The notes beneath the pieces are model-generated. The model did no database searches, was not told the DNA's origin, and worked only from the letters and a program-made list of their open reading frames with translations. Positions 16,347-25,607 of a DNA stretch of 64,000 nucleotides are shown here, piece by piece (position 1 is the first letter of the stretch; the number at the start of each line of letters is the position of its first letter). Origin of the DNA: Verrucomicrobiales bacterium (GTDB lineage Bacteria > Verrucomicrobiota > Verrucomicrobiia > Verrucomicrobiales > DEV007); assembly GCA_016795505.1 (NCBI GenBank), contig JAEUHH010000067.1, positions 39,797 through 103,796 of the forward strand, written 5' to 3'. The position numbers were made by a program, and so were the translations under genes.

Positions 16347-19013
16347 GTGAAAAAACGATCTGTTCTTCCGTTTTCCGCCTGGGCCGGGGTGGCCTTGGGC
16401 TTGGCCGTCCTCTCACCGGCTCAGGACGCCGCGCACCTGAAACTGCCGTCGCCGTGGGCTTCGTTTGTCGAGCCGGGCTTCCCGTTTTTCGGACATGTGG
16501 TCGATGCGCGGGGTTTCGGGGGGCGGGAGGACAATCTGACGCCGCGCGGGGTGGTCCTGCACCTCGGCGATGGGGTGCATGCCTGCTTTGACACCGACCT
16601 GCTCCGTCTCGCGGCCGTGTGGCGTGAGACGGACGGGGGTGAATGGCTCACGATGAACAGCATGGCGTCGGGCAGCTATCGCCTGCCGCAGCAAAAGGCG
16701 CCCACCGGGCAGAAGGGGCTGCCGAAACCGCTGGGAACGCCGATTCTCGTCAATGGTCTCTATCCAGGCTGGTTTGCCGGCGATGGTGAGCCGGCTTTGA
16801 GCGATCCCCGGGATCGGGGAGCGGCGCAGGAGGGCGAGATCGGCCTGGGGCCGCTGCCGGAGACGATGGGCCGGTGGAAGGGGCTGCGCCTGGAGGGCGA
16901 CGGTGTGCGGCTGGAGTATGAGATTGGCGGTACGGAGATTTCCGAGTCGATCAGGTATCAGGAGGGCTTCGGCGTGGTGCGGGAGATGCGGATCGGTCCG
17001 AATCCGCGGACGCTCCGGCTGGTGACGGAATGGCGGGACGGGAAAGCGGTCATCAAGACCTTCGAGCCCTCGACCAGCGGCCGTACCGCGGTGACTTTTT
17101 CCCAGGGGAGTGGGAACGTCGATTCCTACGTCACCGCCCGCCCCGCCACGGTGCGCTGGCCGGAGACGTTTGTGACCGGGGCCAAGCCTTTGCCGGCGCC
17201 GGCGGCATTCGATTTCGCCGAGATCGGCCTGCCCCGGGAGAATCCGTGGAAGCGCGACGTGCGAGTCTCGTGTTTCGACTTTTTCTCCGATGGCCGCGCC
17301 GCCGTGGGCACCTTTGACGGCGATGTCTGGATCGTCTCCGGCCTGACGGGTGAGCTGGACCACGTGACCTGGCGCCGCGTGGCCTCTGGATTGCATGAGC
17401 CGATGGGGCTTGAGATCGTGGACGACCGCATTCATGTCTTCGACCGGAATGCCATTCAGAGGCTCCATGACACGAACGGCGACGGCGAGATCGATCACTA
17501 TGAGGCCTTCTGCCATCTCGTACCGCAGACGGCAGAAACGCGGGAATTCGCCATGGACCTGTATGCCAAGCCGGGGGGGGGCTTTTACCTGTCGAAGGGC
17601 GGGCAAATCGGCACGACTTGGGGCAAGCTCAACGGCACGGTGGTGGAGGTCGCCGCTGACGGCCGGTCCTACCGACGGTTGGGTTTCGGCCTGCGGCAGC
17701 CCTATATCGGCGTCGATCCCCAGACGGGGCTGGTGACAGCGAGCGATCAACAGGGCAACTGGGTGCCGGCCACGCCGATCCATGTGATCGGTGACGACAG
17801 CTATCATGGATTCCAGCCCGAGCCGCTGAAGGACAAGGCCGTTCATCCCAAGGAGATCAGCGAACCGCCGGTGTGGATACCGCATTTCGTCAATTCCAGC
17901 GGCGCCAGCCAGGTCTGGCTGCGTGAGGCGAAGATGGGACCGCTGAACGATTCGCTGATTCACATCGGGTTCAACCGGCCGGAGATCTTCAAGGTTCATT
18001 TCGATGGATCGGGCGCCAAACGCCAGGGGGCGGTCACGCCGGTGCTGAGCGGGTTTCCCTCGGGATTGCTGAAAGGGCGGGTGAATCCGGCCGACGGGAC
18101 GCTCTGGCTGGCTGGCTTCAAGATCTGGGGCACCTCGGCGGAGCAGATCAGTGGCATCTATCGGGTGAGGATGAGTGGGAAGCCGTGCTGGGTGCCCGAG
18201 GAGGTGAGATCGAGCGACCGCGGGGTCCTGCTGCGCTTTTCCCAGCCGGTGGATGAGACCATCGCGACCAGTCTGGCGAGCTATTCGGTGGATCGGTGGA
18301 ACTACCAGCGCACCCACAACTATGGCTCAGGCAACTACAAGCCCGACGGCCAGCCGGGCCAGGAATCGGTGCCGGTGGCAAGTGCCTATGTGTCGCAGGA
18401 CAGGAAAGCGGTCTTCATCGGCATTCCCGGCATGGAGCCGGTGCACAGCCTGCGCGTCACCTACCGGGTGCCGGAGGGGTCGGGCCAGTTGCCGCCGGCA
18501 GAGGCGATCCAGCATGCCTACCTGACAATCCATCAGAACAATCCGATCAATCTGAAAGAGGAGGGATTCGGCGATATCGAGGTCGATCTGAAGGTGAAGG
18601 CGGGCGAGGGCCTCACGATGGCGGCGCCAAAGCCGTCGATCGAGATCGGTAAGCAGGTCTATCTCCAGTATGGCTGCATCGCCTGCCACACGGTCGATGG
18701 TTCGAAGGTGCCCGCCGTGGCTGCCGGAGCCGCAGGTTCGGCCGCTGCCCAGGCTCAGGTGGTGGTGGGGCCGACCTGGTATGGGTTGTGGGGCACGAGC
18801 AAGAAATTCGCCGATGGCTCGGAACTGAAGGCCGTCGACGAAACCTACCTCCGCGAGTCCATCCTGGATCCCGCGAAGCGGGTCTCGGAGGGGTTTGAAA
18901 TGTCAAAAACCGGCGTCGGGATGCCGTCCTATCTTGGCGTGCTGCGGGACCATGAGATCGATTCGCTGATTCTCTACATTCAGTCGCTGGCGGTGAAGAA
19001 GGGGCGGAAGTAG
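16347..19013 (+). CDS. Large exported c-type cytochrome protein (DUF6797-like N-terminus, propeller, haem domain)
   Basis: The GTG start gives 888 residues with a signal peptide (SVLPFSAWAGVALGLAVLSP). The N-terminal 260 residues (SFVEPGFPFFGHVVDARG onward) match the DUF6797-type region found in verrucomicrobial secreted proteins. The middle (DVRVSCFDFFSDGRAAVGT, GLHEPMGLEIVDDRIHVFDR) is a glucose/sorbosone-dehydrogenase-like propeller. The C-terminal 120 residues are a class-I cytochrome c domain with the haem site CIACH (residues 777-781) and a likely distal Met in VGMPSYLG. It should be periplasmic and could pass electrons from a sugar-type oxidation, but the substrate is unknown. It is divergent from the PQQ propeller gene. 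Confidence 0.88.
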   Translation: MKKRSVLPFSAWAGVALGLAVLSPAQDAAHLKLPSPWASFVEPGFPFFGHVVDARGFGGREDNLTPRGVVLHLGDGVHACFDTDLLRLAAVWRETDGGEWLTMNSMASGSYRLPQQKAPTGQKGLPKPLGTPILVNGLYPGWFAGDGEPALSDPRDRGAAQEGEIGLGPLPETMGRWKGLRLEGDGVRLEYEIGGTEISESIRYQEGFGVVREMRIGPNPRTLRLVTEWRDGKAVIKTFEPSTSGRTAVTFSQGSGNVDSYVTARPATVRWPETFVTGAKPLPAPAAFDFAEIGLPRENPWKRDVRVSCFDFFSDGRAAVGTFDGDVWIVSGLTGELDHVTWRRVASGLHEPMGLEIVDDRIHVFDRNAIQRLHDTNGDGEIDHYEAFCHLVPQTAETREFAMDLYAKPGGGFYLSKGGQIGTTWGKLNGTVVEVAADGRSYRRLGFGLRQPYIGVDPQTGLVTASDQQGNWVPATPIHVIGDDSYHGFQPEPLKDKAVHPKEISEPPVWIPHFVNSSGASQVWLREAKMGPLNDSLIHIGFNRPEIFKVHFDGSGAKRQGAVTPVLSGFPSGLLKGRVNPADGTLWLAGFKIWGTSAEQISGIYRVRMSGKPCWVPEEVRSSDRGVLLRFSQPVDETIATSLASYSVDRWNYQRTHNYGSGNYKPDGQPGQESVPVASAYVSQDRKAVFIGIPGMEPVHSLRVTYRVPEGSGQLPPAEAIQHAYLTIHQNNPINLKEEGFGDIEVDLKVKAGEGLTMAAPKPSIEIGKQVYLQYGCIACHTVDGSKVPAVAAGAAGSAAAQAQVVVGPTWYGLWGTSKKFADGSELKAVDETYLRESILDPAKRVSEGFEMSKTGVGMPSYLGVLRDHEIDSLILYIQSLAVKKGRK

Positions 19014-19035
19014 GCGGGAACGATGGCTCGGTTGG

Positions 19036-19078
19036 CGATGAAAGAGGGTGTCATCGCTGATGGGACCCTGTTTCATCG
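19036..19078. repeat. 45-bp-type hairpin element, copy D (units inverted)
   Basis: The first unit (CGATGAAAGAGGGT) is followed by a second in opposite orientation (ACCCTGTTTCATCG), so the whole element is one larger palindrome. It lies between two convergent genes, 22 bases after the cytochrome c stop. It is more diverged than copies B, G and H. Confidence 0.65.
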
Positions 19079-19135
19079 TTCCGTTCCCCGTTCTTTTGCT
19101 TTCAGAAACTGGGAGCGGTATAAACCCGTTCTGGC

Positions 19136-21247
19136 TCACTCCTCAGGCAGCCACTGCACGGCATCGACGACGACATGACCGTCGGCTCCATCATTGGTGA
19201 TGACGACTTCGGCCGTGGTGTCGAAGTCGAGTGTCGCCACGGTGGAGAAGCCATTGGCGTCGGCATTGCTGGCTTGGCGCTGGTTGACGCGCACGGTCTC
19301 GCGTCCGCCGCGGTGGGTGAGGGTCACGGTGGCGTTGGTGGCGCGGTTCGATGCGACTGACCAGGAGAGTCTCACTGCGTAGCGCCCGGGCCGGGGCAGG
19401 GTGGCCCGGAAGGTGGCTGACTTTCCGCCGATGCCATCGTGTCCGTCGTGGCGATAGCCTTGGCCGATGTAGGGGCGGTTGGAGGCGCTTTCGTTCCAGG
19501 CACCTGTCCACTCGGCCTGGGTATCGTCGAGGACGAGGCCGGGAAGGGTGGCAGGATCGACAAATACCTGTGGCTTGGCGTCGGGCGGCAGGTCGAGGAT
19601 CTGGCCGTCGGCAATGAGACGCTCTCGTAGCCGGGCGTAAGGCACCGTTTGGATGGTCAACTTATCATCGATGGCGATCGAGGCGGCGGTGGCGGCACTC
19701 TGGCCGAGAATCATGAAAACGGGCTCCATCCGGATCGAACCATAGGCAATGTGCGAGGCGCTCAGGGCGACCGGGACGAGGAGGTTGGCGGTCTGGCCGG
19801 TTTTGGGCACGATGGAGCGGTAACTGATGGCGTAAGCACCTCCGGTGGCCACCTGGACATCGCCCTCGTTCTGCGCATGGCCGTCAGCGTCCACATAGCG
19901 CTGGCAGTTGTGCGAATCCATCGTGTAACTGCCGAGCCCGACGGGATCGGGGCAGATCCGGGTGCGGCGGCAGTCGTGTTCGGTCATGACGTAGGCGCCG
20001 ACGAGGCGGCGGGCTTCGCGGATGTAGAGCTGATGGCCCCAGCCACCGGTGTCGCGGAACTCGTCGGCTGAGAGGCCCCACTGGCTCATGTCTTTTCGGA
20101 CGGACTCGGGGACGCGGGGGTGGTTGGCGAGGGTCCACATCAATCCCTGCTGATACTGCTCGTGATCGCGGATGATGGCGTCGCGCTGCGCGTAGGTGGC
20201 CTCCGGGTAGGCGAAATTGGCTCCGATATGGTCGGTGGAAAAGGCGCCGTTGTTGTTGGTGTCGGTCTTGCCGTTGGGCATGAAGGAATGGTGAAGGGGC
20301 ACCCGCAGATCGCCGGCCTCGAAGTTGCGCAGCAGCAACTCGTAGCGGCGCTCATCATATCCCTCTGGTTTGGGAAAGGGCAGTCGGTTGTCGGGATCGC
20401 GGCTCAGGCACATGCGGAAGCAGTAGGCCTGAATGCGGTGGTCACCGTCACCGTCCTCGCCGGGTGGCTCCGCAGAGATCCCGGGCAGGAGACCGCTGGC
20501 GGGATCGCCCGGCCGCACGTAGGGGTCGACTGGCACGAGAAAGCGATGGTTTTTCACATTCCGCGCCTTTTGGATGCCATTGAGCGTCTCGCCGTGAGTG
20601 GCGTTCGATTCTCTGCCGACGTGGTAGTCACAACCGGCGGCGGCCATCAGATCACCCTCGTAGGTGGCATCAATGAACACGCTGCCGAGAAAGGTCTCCC
20701 CGGATTCCATCACGATGCCAGTGATGCGGTCGCCGTCGCGTTTCACGCCCGTCTCGCGATTGAGCCGTTGGCGTTTGTGGACGATGAGTTCGGGTCCGCA
20801 CTCGGCGAGCATCTCGATGAAAATCTTTTCCGCGACGCGCGGCTCGAATACCCACATGGCATCGCCGTTCTCAGGCACGGAGCCGGCGCGGAGCCGGTTC
20901 AGATCCCCGGGGGAGCCGAAGGTCCAGGCCTCCGGATCGCGGTAGTGCCGGTGGACGCGGCGGAAGAAATCACGGGCGAGACCGCCGATGGCGCGCTTGT
21001 CGCCACTGTCGGTCATGCCCAGCCCTCCGGAGCTGAGGCCGCCGAGATGGTTGGAGGGCTCGATCAAGACGACCGACTTGCCCAGGCGATGGGCCTGTAC
21101 AGCGGCGATCACTCCCGCGCTGGTGCCGCCGTAGATGACGATGTCGGACTCGTGGATGTGTGAGTCGGCGTGGAGGAGAGGGGCTGCCAGAACGCTGAGA
21201 GGCAGTAAAAAACGGATGTTTGGTCGGCTCGAGGGCATGTCGACCAT
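19136..21247 (-). CDS. Exported FAD-dependent oxidoreductase with golvesin-like C-terminal domain
   Basis: The 703-residue protein has a signal peptide (NIRFLLPLSVLAAPLLHA). Its dinucleotide-binding motif is IVIYGGTSAGVIAAVQAHRLG, a GxSAG variant of the FAD_oxidored family, followed by VVLIEPSNHLGGLSSGGLG. Further family segments are FIDATYEGDLMAAAGCDYHVGRE and YVMTEHDCRRTRI. The last 105 residues (YRHDGHDGIGGKSATF to the C-terminus, with VDAVQWLP at the end) fit the golvesin/Xly carbohydrate-binding-like domain. Together they suggest an exported flavoenzyme that acts on a polysaccharide-linked substrate; the exact reaction cannot be read. A second ATG three codons in (21238) is an alternative start. 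Confidence 0.88.
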   Translation of the reverse strand: MVDMPSSRPNIRFLLPLSVLAAPLLHADSHIHESDIVIYGGTSAGVIAAVQAHRLGKSVVLIEPSNHLGGLSSGGLGMTDSGDKRAIGGLARDFFRRVHRHYRDPEAWTFGSPGDLNRLRAGSVPENGDAMWVFEPRVAEKIFIEMLAECGPELIVHKRQRLNRETGVKRDGDRITGIVMESGETFLGSVFIDATYEGDLMAAAGCDYHVGRESNATHGETLNGIQKARNVKNHRFLVPVDPYVRPGDPASGLLPGISAEPPGEDGDGDHRIQAYCFRMCLSRDPDNRLPFPKPEGYDERRYELLLRNFEAGDLRVPLHHSFMPNGKTDTNNNGAFSTDHIGANFAYPEATYAQRDAIIRDHEQYQQGLMWTLANHPRVPESVRKDMSQWGLSADEFRDTGGWGHQLYIREARRLVGAYVMTEHDCRRTRICPDPVGLGSYTMDSHNCQRYVDADGHAQNEGDVQVATGGAYAISYRSIVPKTGQTANLLVPVALSASHIAYGSIRMEPVFMILGQSAATAASIAIDDKLTIQTVPYARLRERLIADGQILDLPPDAKPQVFVDPATLPGLVLDDTQAEWTGAWNESASNRPYIGQGYRHDGHDGIGGKSATFRATLPRPGRYAVRLSWSVASNRATNATVTLTHRGGRETVRVNQRQASNADANGFSTVATLDFDTTAEVVITNDGADGHVVVDAVQWLPEE

Positions 21248-21589
21248 TGTGCTACGTCCGGGGGAGCCCTGCCAATAGCCGAATCAAGCGAGGCTTTGAC
21301 GAACTCACTCTCCGGTAAGAGACGGCAGCGTGGCCAGATCTACCTCATTGCCGAAGGTTGCCTTCTTTGGGAAAACGCGCCGATCCAACAGGGACTCATT
21401 CATTCGGATCACACCCGCAACTGGAATCCACCCTGACAGACATCAGGCACGGGCAGGAGGCGAATTGGACAAGTGTTTTTTGCCAAAAGCGGGAATGAGA
21501 AATCTCATCGGCGAAGGCTCGATGAGAGCTTCGAAGGTTGTTGCGGACGAGGGCGGAAGATCGAGAACGCCCCACCCTGGCAGGCAACC
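21248..21589. other. Intergenic region, 342 bases, no gene recognised
   Basis: Open frames here look like noise: biased composition and no family motif. One degenerate half-unit of the 45-bp element can be made out at 21380-21407 (CCGATCCAACAGGG followed by an imperfect arm). The region separates the start of the FAD oxidoreductase from the stop of the radical SAM gene, both on the minus strand, and so should carry the promoter of the FAD gene. Nothing else is apparent. Confidence 0.5.
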
Positions 21590-22675
21590 TCACCCAAACA
21601 TCTCCAACTGTCCCGGCATCAGCCGCCGGAAAGCAGCGGTGTTCAGGCGGATGCGGTCGCTGGTCAGACCGGCGCGACGGGCGGAGACTTGGAAAAGGGT
21701 CCGGATTTCCTCGGCGATGGGGCCTTCGCCGGTGAATCGGGTGCCGAAGGTGCTGTCATTGAGGCGGTCGCCGCCGCGCAGATCGCGGATGCGGCCGAGA
21801 ATTTTCTCCTGCGATTGGGGATGATGCCGCTGGAGCCAGCCGGAGAAGATGTCCGCGACGCCGAGAGGCAGGCGCAGGACAGTGTAGGTGGCAAAATGCG
21901 CTCCGTGATCGGCCGCCGCCTGGAGCAGGGCGGGGATCTCGTGATCGTTCAGGCCGGGAATGACCGGGGCGAGGGAAATGCCCGCCGGTATGCCGGCATC
22001 GGTCAGCTCGCGCAGGGCGCGGAGCCGGGCTTCGGGGCGGGAGGCACGGGGTTCGAGCCTGCCGGCGAGGGTGGCGTCGAGGCTGGTCAGGGAAATGGCG
22101 ACCACGGCGGCACCGTGAGCGGCGAGCTCGCCCAAGTGGTCGCAGTCGCGGGTGACGAGGGCGTTTTTCGTAATGATTCCGACGGGATTGCGGAAGCGGG
22201 CTAGGACTTCGAGACAGGCGCGGGTGATCCTGAGTTCCCGCTCGACTGGCTGATAGCAGTCCGTCACGCCGCTGCAGGCGAGCACCTTGGGCTGCCACGA
22301 GGCCGAGGCGAGTTCCCACTCGAGCAGGTCGGCGGCGTGTTCCTTGACCATGATCCGGGTCTCGAAATCGAGCCCGGCATTGAAGCCGAGATACTCGTGA
22401 TAGGGCCGGGCGTAGCAATAGGCACAGCCGTGCTCGCAGCCGCGATAGGGATTGAGGCTGGCCTCGAAGCCGAGATCCGGGCTGCTGTTGGTCGAGATGA
22501 TGCTCTGGCTGTCGTCGCGAAGATACGTGGTGCGGGGTCGCACTTTGGCGAAATCGGGGTCGATCGCGGCGAGTTCTTCGAGAGCGCCATCGTCGATCTC
22601 AAGGTGCAGCTTCTCAAAGCGGTTGGCGGGTCGGGAGACCGTGCCGCGGCCTCGATCGTCGGTGTAGTGGCTCAT
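21590..22675 (-). CDS. PA0069/Rv2578c-family radical SAM protein
   Basis: The ATG at 22675 gives 361 residues; the frame stays open upstream but without sensible sequence. The radical SAM cluster is CEHGCAYCYARP (CxxxCxxC), preceded by SLNPYRGC, the hallmark of this family. It is followed by PKVLACSGVTDCYQPVERE and ITKNALVTRDCDHL, also typical. The C-terminus LNTAAFRRLMPGQLEMFG is family-like. It binds a 4Fe-4S cluster and SAM in the cytoplasm. The reaction is not established for this family, although the sequence resembles spore photoproduct-lyase relatives. It is divergent from the cyclase-like sensor. Confidence 0.92.
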   Translation of the reverse strand: MSHYTDDRGRGTVSRPANRFEKLHLEIDDGALEELAAIDPDFAKVRPRTTYLRDDSQSIISTNSSPDLGFEASLNPYRGCEHGCAYCYARPYHEYLGFNAGLDFETRIMVKEHAADLLEWELASASWQPKVLACSGVTDCYQPVERELRITRACLEVLARFRNPVGIITKNALVTRDCDHLGELAAHGAAVVAISLTSLDATLAGRLEPRASRPEARLRALRELTDAGIPAGISLAPVIPGLNDHEIPALLQAAADHGAHFATYTVLRLPLGVADIFSGWLQRHHPQSQEKILGRIRDLRGGDRLNDSTFGTRFTGEGPIAEEIRTLFQVSARRAGLTSDRIRLNTAAFRRLMPGQLEMFG

Positions 22676-22811
22676 GAAAGGTTGATAAAGTGATTTTTTG
22701 AACAGTATTCTAAATTCGCCGTCTGGCAACCGTGTGGGAGGGATTCGGCGAACATTTTGTGGATTTTCCCTTCGCGGAGCCGGTGGGATGGGCCATGGTG
22801 AGCTTTGACGA

Positions 22812-24227
22812 ATGCGATTTTCCACACGAGTGCTTCTGGCGCTGATCGGCGCGGCGGTGGTGACCCACGGGGTGCTCTTCGCGTTGATGTACCGGACCGC
22901 TCGGGACAGTTTGTTTCGGGAGATGCGGGTGCAGGTGGCGAACATCGCGTCGACCGGAGCGCTGTCGATCGATGCGGCGGCGCACGAGTCGATCCGCGGG
23001 CCAGAAGGCGCCCAGACGCCGGCGTATGAGCAACTGGTGAGGCGGGCGCGGGCGATCCGTGACGCGAATCGCCGCAGCGACATACGAGTGAAGTACGTTT
23101 ACACCGCCCGCCCCAATCCGGCTCACCCGAGCGGCTTTGAGTTTGTGATCGATGCCGAGGAGTCGGCGGAGGAACGTTCCCTCCCGGGCGATCCGTTTCC
23201 CGAACTGACGGAGCCGCTGCGGTTGGATGAGACGCGGGCGGACGAACGGTTTTCGACCGATCAATGGGGCACCTGGCTCAGTGCCAGCGCGCCGATCCGC
23301 GATGCGTCGGGGAATCCGGTGGCGGTGCTGGGAGTGGATGTCTCGGCGGATGTGGTGCGGGCCACGCTGGCGGATCTGTGGTGGCGTGGGGCCGGTGCCC
23401 TGGGCATTGCTTTTGCCGTGGCGGGCGGGCTCGCCTGGTTGATCTACCGGTGGGTGCGCAGTCCGATCCTGGAGATCGAGCGGGCGGTGGACCGGGTGGG
23501 GCAGGGCGATTATCCCATCGAGACGCATCTCGCGAACAGCGAAGACTTCGAGCGGGTGGCCCTGGCCCTGAATACGGCGGCACGAGCCCTGCGGGAGCGC
23601 GAGACGCTGAAGGAGAATCTCGCCCGCATCGTCGGCGACCAGGTGGCGGGTCGGCTGGCCCTGCGGAGCGGGAATACCGGGAGGAGCGAAGCCGCGGGCG
23701 GGGACAAGGCCCCGGTGGCGCTGCTGTTCGCCGGTTTCCGCGATGCCTCGGAGCGATTGACTCGGGAGGCACCTGATCAGGCGGCCAAGCTGATCGAGGA
23801 ACTGTGCGCCGCGGTGATCGAGGGTGTGGTCGAGTATGGTGGGGAGGTGGTTTCCTTTCAGCGGGACGGTTTGCTCGCGGTTTTTGAGGATGAGGAAAGC
23901 CGGGCTGCCGCCGGCAATGCCGCGGTGAGGGCGATGCGGGCGGCCTTCAAGGTGCGGCGGCAGACGGAGAAGCTGTTCTGGCGCTGGATGGCCGAGGACC
24001 GGCTCAGTGAGCGTCCGTGGCTCGGGGTCAGCGTCGATGTGCCGACGACGGAAGGCGTCGAAGCCGGCGGCGTGGCCGGGCGGGTGATCTCGATCGACGG
24101 GTTGACGCGCGAGTTGTCCATCGGCGTGCTGGCTTCGGCCGACATTGCCCGGGCGGTGGCATCGGAGATGGAACTGAGGCCGGCAGGCAGGCCGGGGGAC
24201 ACGGCGGTGGCGGTTTACGGGGCCTGA
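22812..24227 (+). CDS. Membrane sensor with HAMP domain and degenerate class III cyclase domain
   Basis: The 471-residue protein has TM1 at about 7-27 (VLLALIGAAVVTHGVLFALM), a periplasmic Cache-like sensor to about 190 (GTWLSASAPIRDASGNPVAVLGVD), TM2 at about 194-214 (GALGIAFAVAGGLAWLIY), a HAMP linker and then a class III nucleotidyl-cyclase homology domain from about residue 297. In that domain the first metal-binding Asp is replaced by Gly (LLFAGFRDASERL), while the second is kept (SFQRDGLLAVF). Loss of one metal ligand usually abolishes cyclase activity, so it may be a nucleotide sensor or pseudo-enzyme. The acetyltransferase gene follows 26 bases later. Confidence 0.82.
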   Translation: MRFSTRVLLALIGAAVVTHGVLFALMYRTARDSLFREMRVQVANIASTGALSIDAAAHESIRGPEGAQTPAYEQLVRRARAIRDANRRSDIRVKYVYTARPNPAHPSGFEFVIDAEESAEERSLPGDPFPELTEPLRLDETRADERFSTDQWGTWLSASAPIRDASGNPVAVLGVDVSADVVRATLADLWWRGAGALGIAFAVAGGLAWLIYRWVRSPILEIERAVDRVGQGDYPIETHLANSEDFERVALALNTAARALRERETLKENLARIVGDQVAGRLALRSGNTGRSEAAGGDKAPVALLFAGFRDASERLTREAPDQAAKLIEELCAAVIEGVVEYGGEVVSFQRDGLLAVFEDEESRAAAGNAAVRAMRAAFKVRRQTEKLFWRWMAEDRLSERPWLGVSVDVPTTEGVEAGGVAGRVISIDGLTRELSIGVLASADIARAVASEMELRPAGRPGDTAVAVYGA

Positions 24228-24253
24228 CCGTCGGAGAGAGGGAAGAGCGAGCC

Positions 24254-24778
24254 ATGTCCGGAGCCGACTCCATCGTCATTCGTCCCGCCGAGCCTTCCGA
24301 TGTGGCTGGCATTCACGAGATGATTGGTGAATTGGCCGATTTCGAGCATCTCCGCCATCAATTCGTCGCCACGGTCGAGGATCTGGCGGCGGGACTCTTC
24401 GGTGAGCGGCCTCCAGCCGGCGCCCTCGTGGCGGAGGCCCAGGACACAGGCCAGCTCGTCGGGTATGCGATCCACTTCACCACCTTTTCCACCTTTCTGG
24501 GGCGCGCCGGATTGTGGCTGGAGGACCTCTACGTGCGTCCGGGCTGGCGCGGCCGGGGTGCGGGCAAACGACTGCTGCTCGCTGTCGCCGCAGTGGCGAG
24601 GCAGCGCGGGTGCGGCCGCTGCGAGTGGAGCGTGCTGGACTGGAACCGGCAGGCGATCGATTTCTACGAGGCCGTTGGCGCCGAAGTGCTGCCCGACTGG
24701 CGTTTCGTGCGAGTGAGCGGCGACGGCATCGATCGGCTGGCCTCCGGGCGGCGGCGGGACGATGGCGTCAGCCCTTGA
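24254..24778 (+). CDS. GNAT-family N-acetyltransferase (diamine acetyltransferase-like)
   Basis: The ATG at 24254 is preceded by a purine-rich GGGAAGAG, one of the better ribosome-binding sites in the window. The 174-residue product starts in the GNAT manner (IVIRPAEPSDVAGIHEMI), and has the acetyl-CoA loop WLEDLYVRPGWRGRGAGKRLL and the C-terminal WSVLDWNRQAIDFYEAVGA. These are closest to the spermidine/spermine N1-acetyltransferase branch. It would acetylate a polyamine or similar amine in the cytoplasm; the substrate is inferred from the WLEDLYV pattern only. Its last codons overlap the end of the convergent MBL gene by 11 bases. Confidence 0.88.
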   Translation: MSGADSIVIRPAEPSDVAGIHEMIGELADFEHLRHQFVATVEDLAAGLFGERPPAGALVAEAQDTGQLVGYAIHFTTFSTFLGRAGLWLEDLYVRPGWRGRGAGKRLLLAVAAVARQRGCGRCEWSVLDWNRQAIDFYEAVGAEVLPDWRFVRVSGDGIDRLASGRRRDDGVSP

Positions 24779-25595
24779 ACTCGGGGTAAAAGGGATTGTG
24801 ACGCTTTTCCTCCCCCACTGTGGTCAGGGGACCGTGACCGGGGCAGACGATGGTGTCGTCGGGCAGGGTGAAAATTTTCTCCCGGTTGTTTCGCAGCGCA
24901 TCGGGGTAGGAAATCATGCCGCCACCCATCGATCCCGCGAAAAGCGCGTCGCCCACGACCGCGACCGGATGCCGGAGTCCCCTGACGACATAGGTGGTCC
25001 CGCCGACAGAGTGACCGCTGGTGGTGCGGGTTTCGATGGAAAGGGATCCCAGTGAGAAGGTGGTTCCTTCCACGAAACTCTCCGCACCCGGCCACGGCTC
25101 CGCCCGGTTGGCGCAGACGCGGGTGCCGGGCAGGGCGGCCTTGAGACGGTCGAGATCGGCGACGTGGTCGTTGTGGGTGTGGGTGATGAACAGGTAGCGG
25201 ACGGTCAGGCCCTGTGCCTCCACGGCGGCGAGCAACGGGTCTACGTTGGTCCCGGTGTCGAAGACTGCCGCCTCGCGGGTGGCCGGATCCCACACGAGAA
25301 AGGCATTCACCCGCATGTCTCGATAGGGGGTGTTGAATGCGGCGAGTCCGTCCATCGACATCTCCCGGGGATACCAGGCCTTCGATGCGGCGATGGTCAG
25401 GGCGGCCGGGTGAAGGTCGAGCACCGGCGCGATCTTGAGCAGCGCGCCTTCATCGCAAAATTCGCCGCGGCACAGCCGGCCGAGGGTGTCCCGGTCCACG
25501 CCGGTGCGGGTGGCCAGGTCGGTCTCGCTGATGTGGCGGCCCCGCATGGCTTTGCCGATGATGTCTTCAAAGTTGTCTTCGAGAGGGATGGGCAT
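24768..25595 (-). CDS. Metallo-beta-lactamase-fold hydrolase with N-terminal HTH-like segment
   Basis: The last two thirds of this 275-residue protein form a glyoxalase-II-type MBL domain: the metal motif THTHNDH (HxHxDH), a further His in SGHSVGGTTY, the bridging Asp in VVGDALFAGS and the final His in VCPGHGPLT. The first 75 residues (GKAMRGRHISETDLATRTG, then RDTLGRLCRGE) look like an XRE-type helix-turn-helix. Such a fusion is unusual: it could be a DNA- or partner-binding platform, or a degenerate remnant. It probably hydrolyses a thioester such as S-lactoylglutathione, though a sulfur dioxygenase-like role is not excluded. It lies 12 bases downstream of mobA-fdhD on the same strand. Confidence 0.88.
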   Translation of the reverse strand: MPIPLEDNFEDIIGKAMRGRHISETDLATRTGVDRDTLGRLCRGEFCDEGALLKIAPVLDLHPAALTIAASKAWYPREMSMDGLAAFNTPYRDMRVNAFLVWDPATREAAVFDTGTNVDPLLAAVEAQGLTVRYLFITHTHNDHVADLDRLKAALPGTRVCANRAEPWPGAESFVEGTTFSLGSLSIETRTTSGHSVGGTTYVVRGLRHPVAVVGDALFAGSMGGGMISYPDALRNNREKIFTLPDDTIVCPGHGPLTTVGEEKRHNPFYPEFKG

Positions 25596-25607
25596 GGAGT
25601 CGGTTGG

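Noticed and set aside
16347..18317. Long open frames on the opposite strand of the cytochrome c, hsp20, HlyD and other genes
   Set aside because: They are typical antisense shadows of GC-rich coding regions: Arg/Pro/Gly-rich, no motif, no signal peptide.
21380..21407. A ninth copy of the 45-bp element
   Set aside because: Only one unit is recognisable and its arm is poor. It is noted as a possible remnant but not counted.
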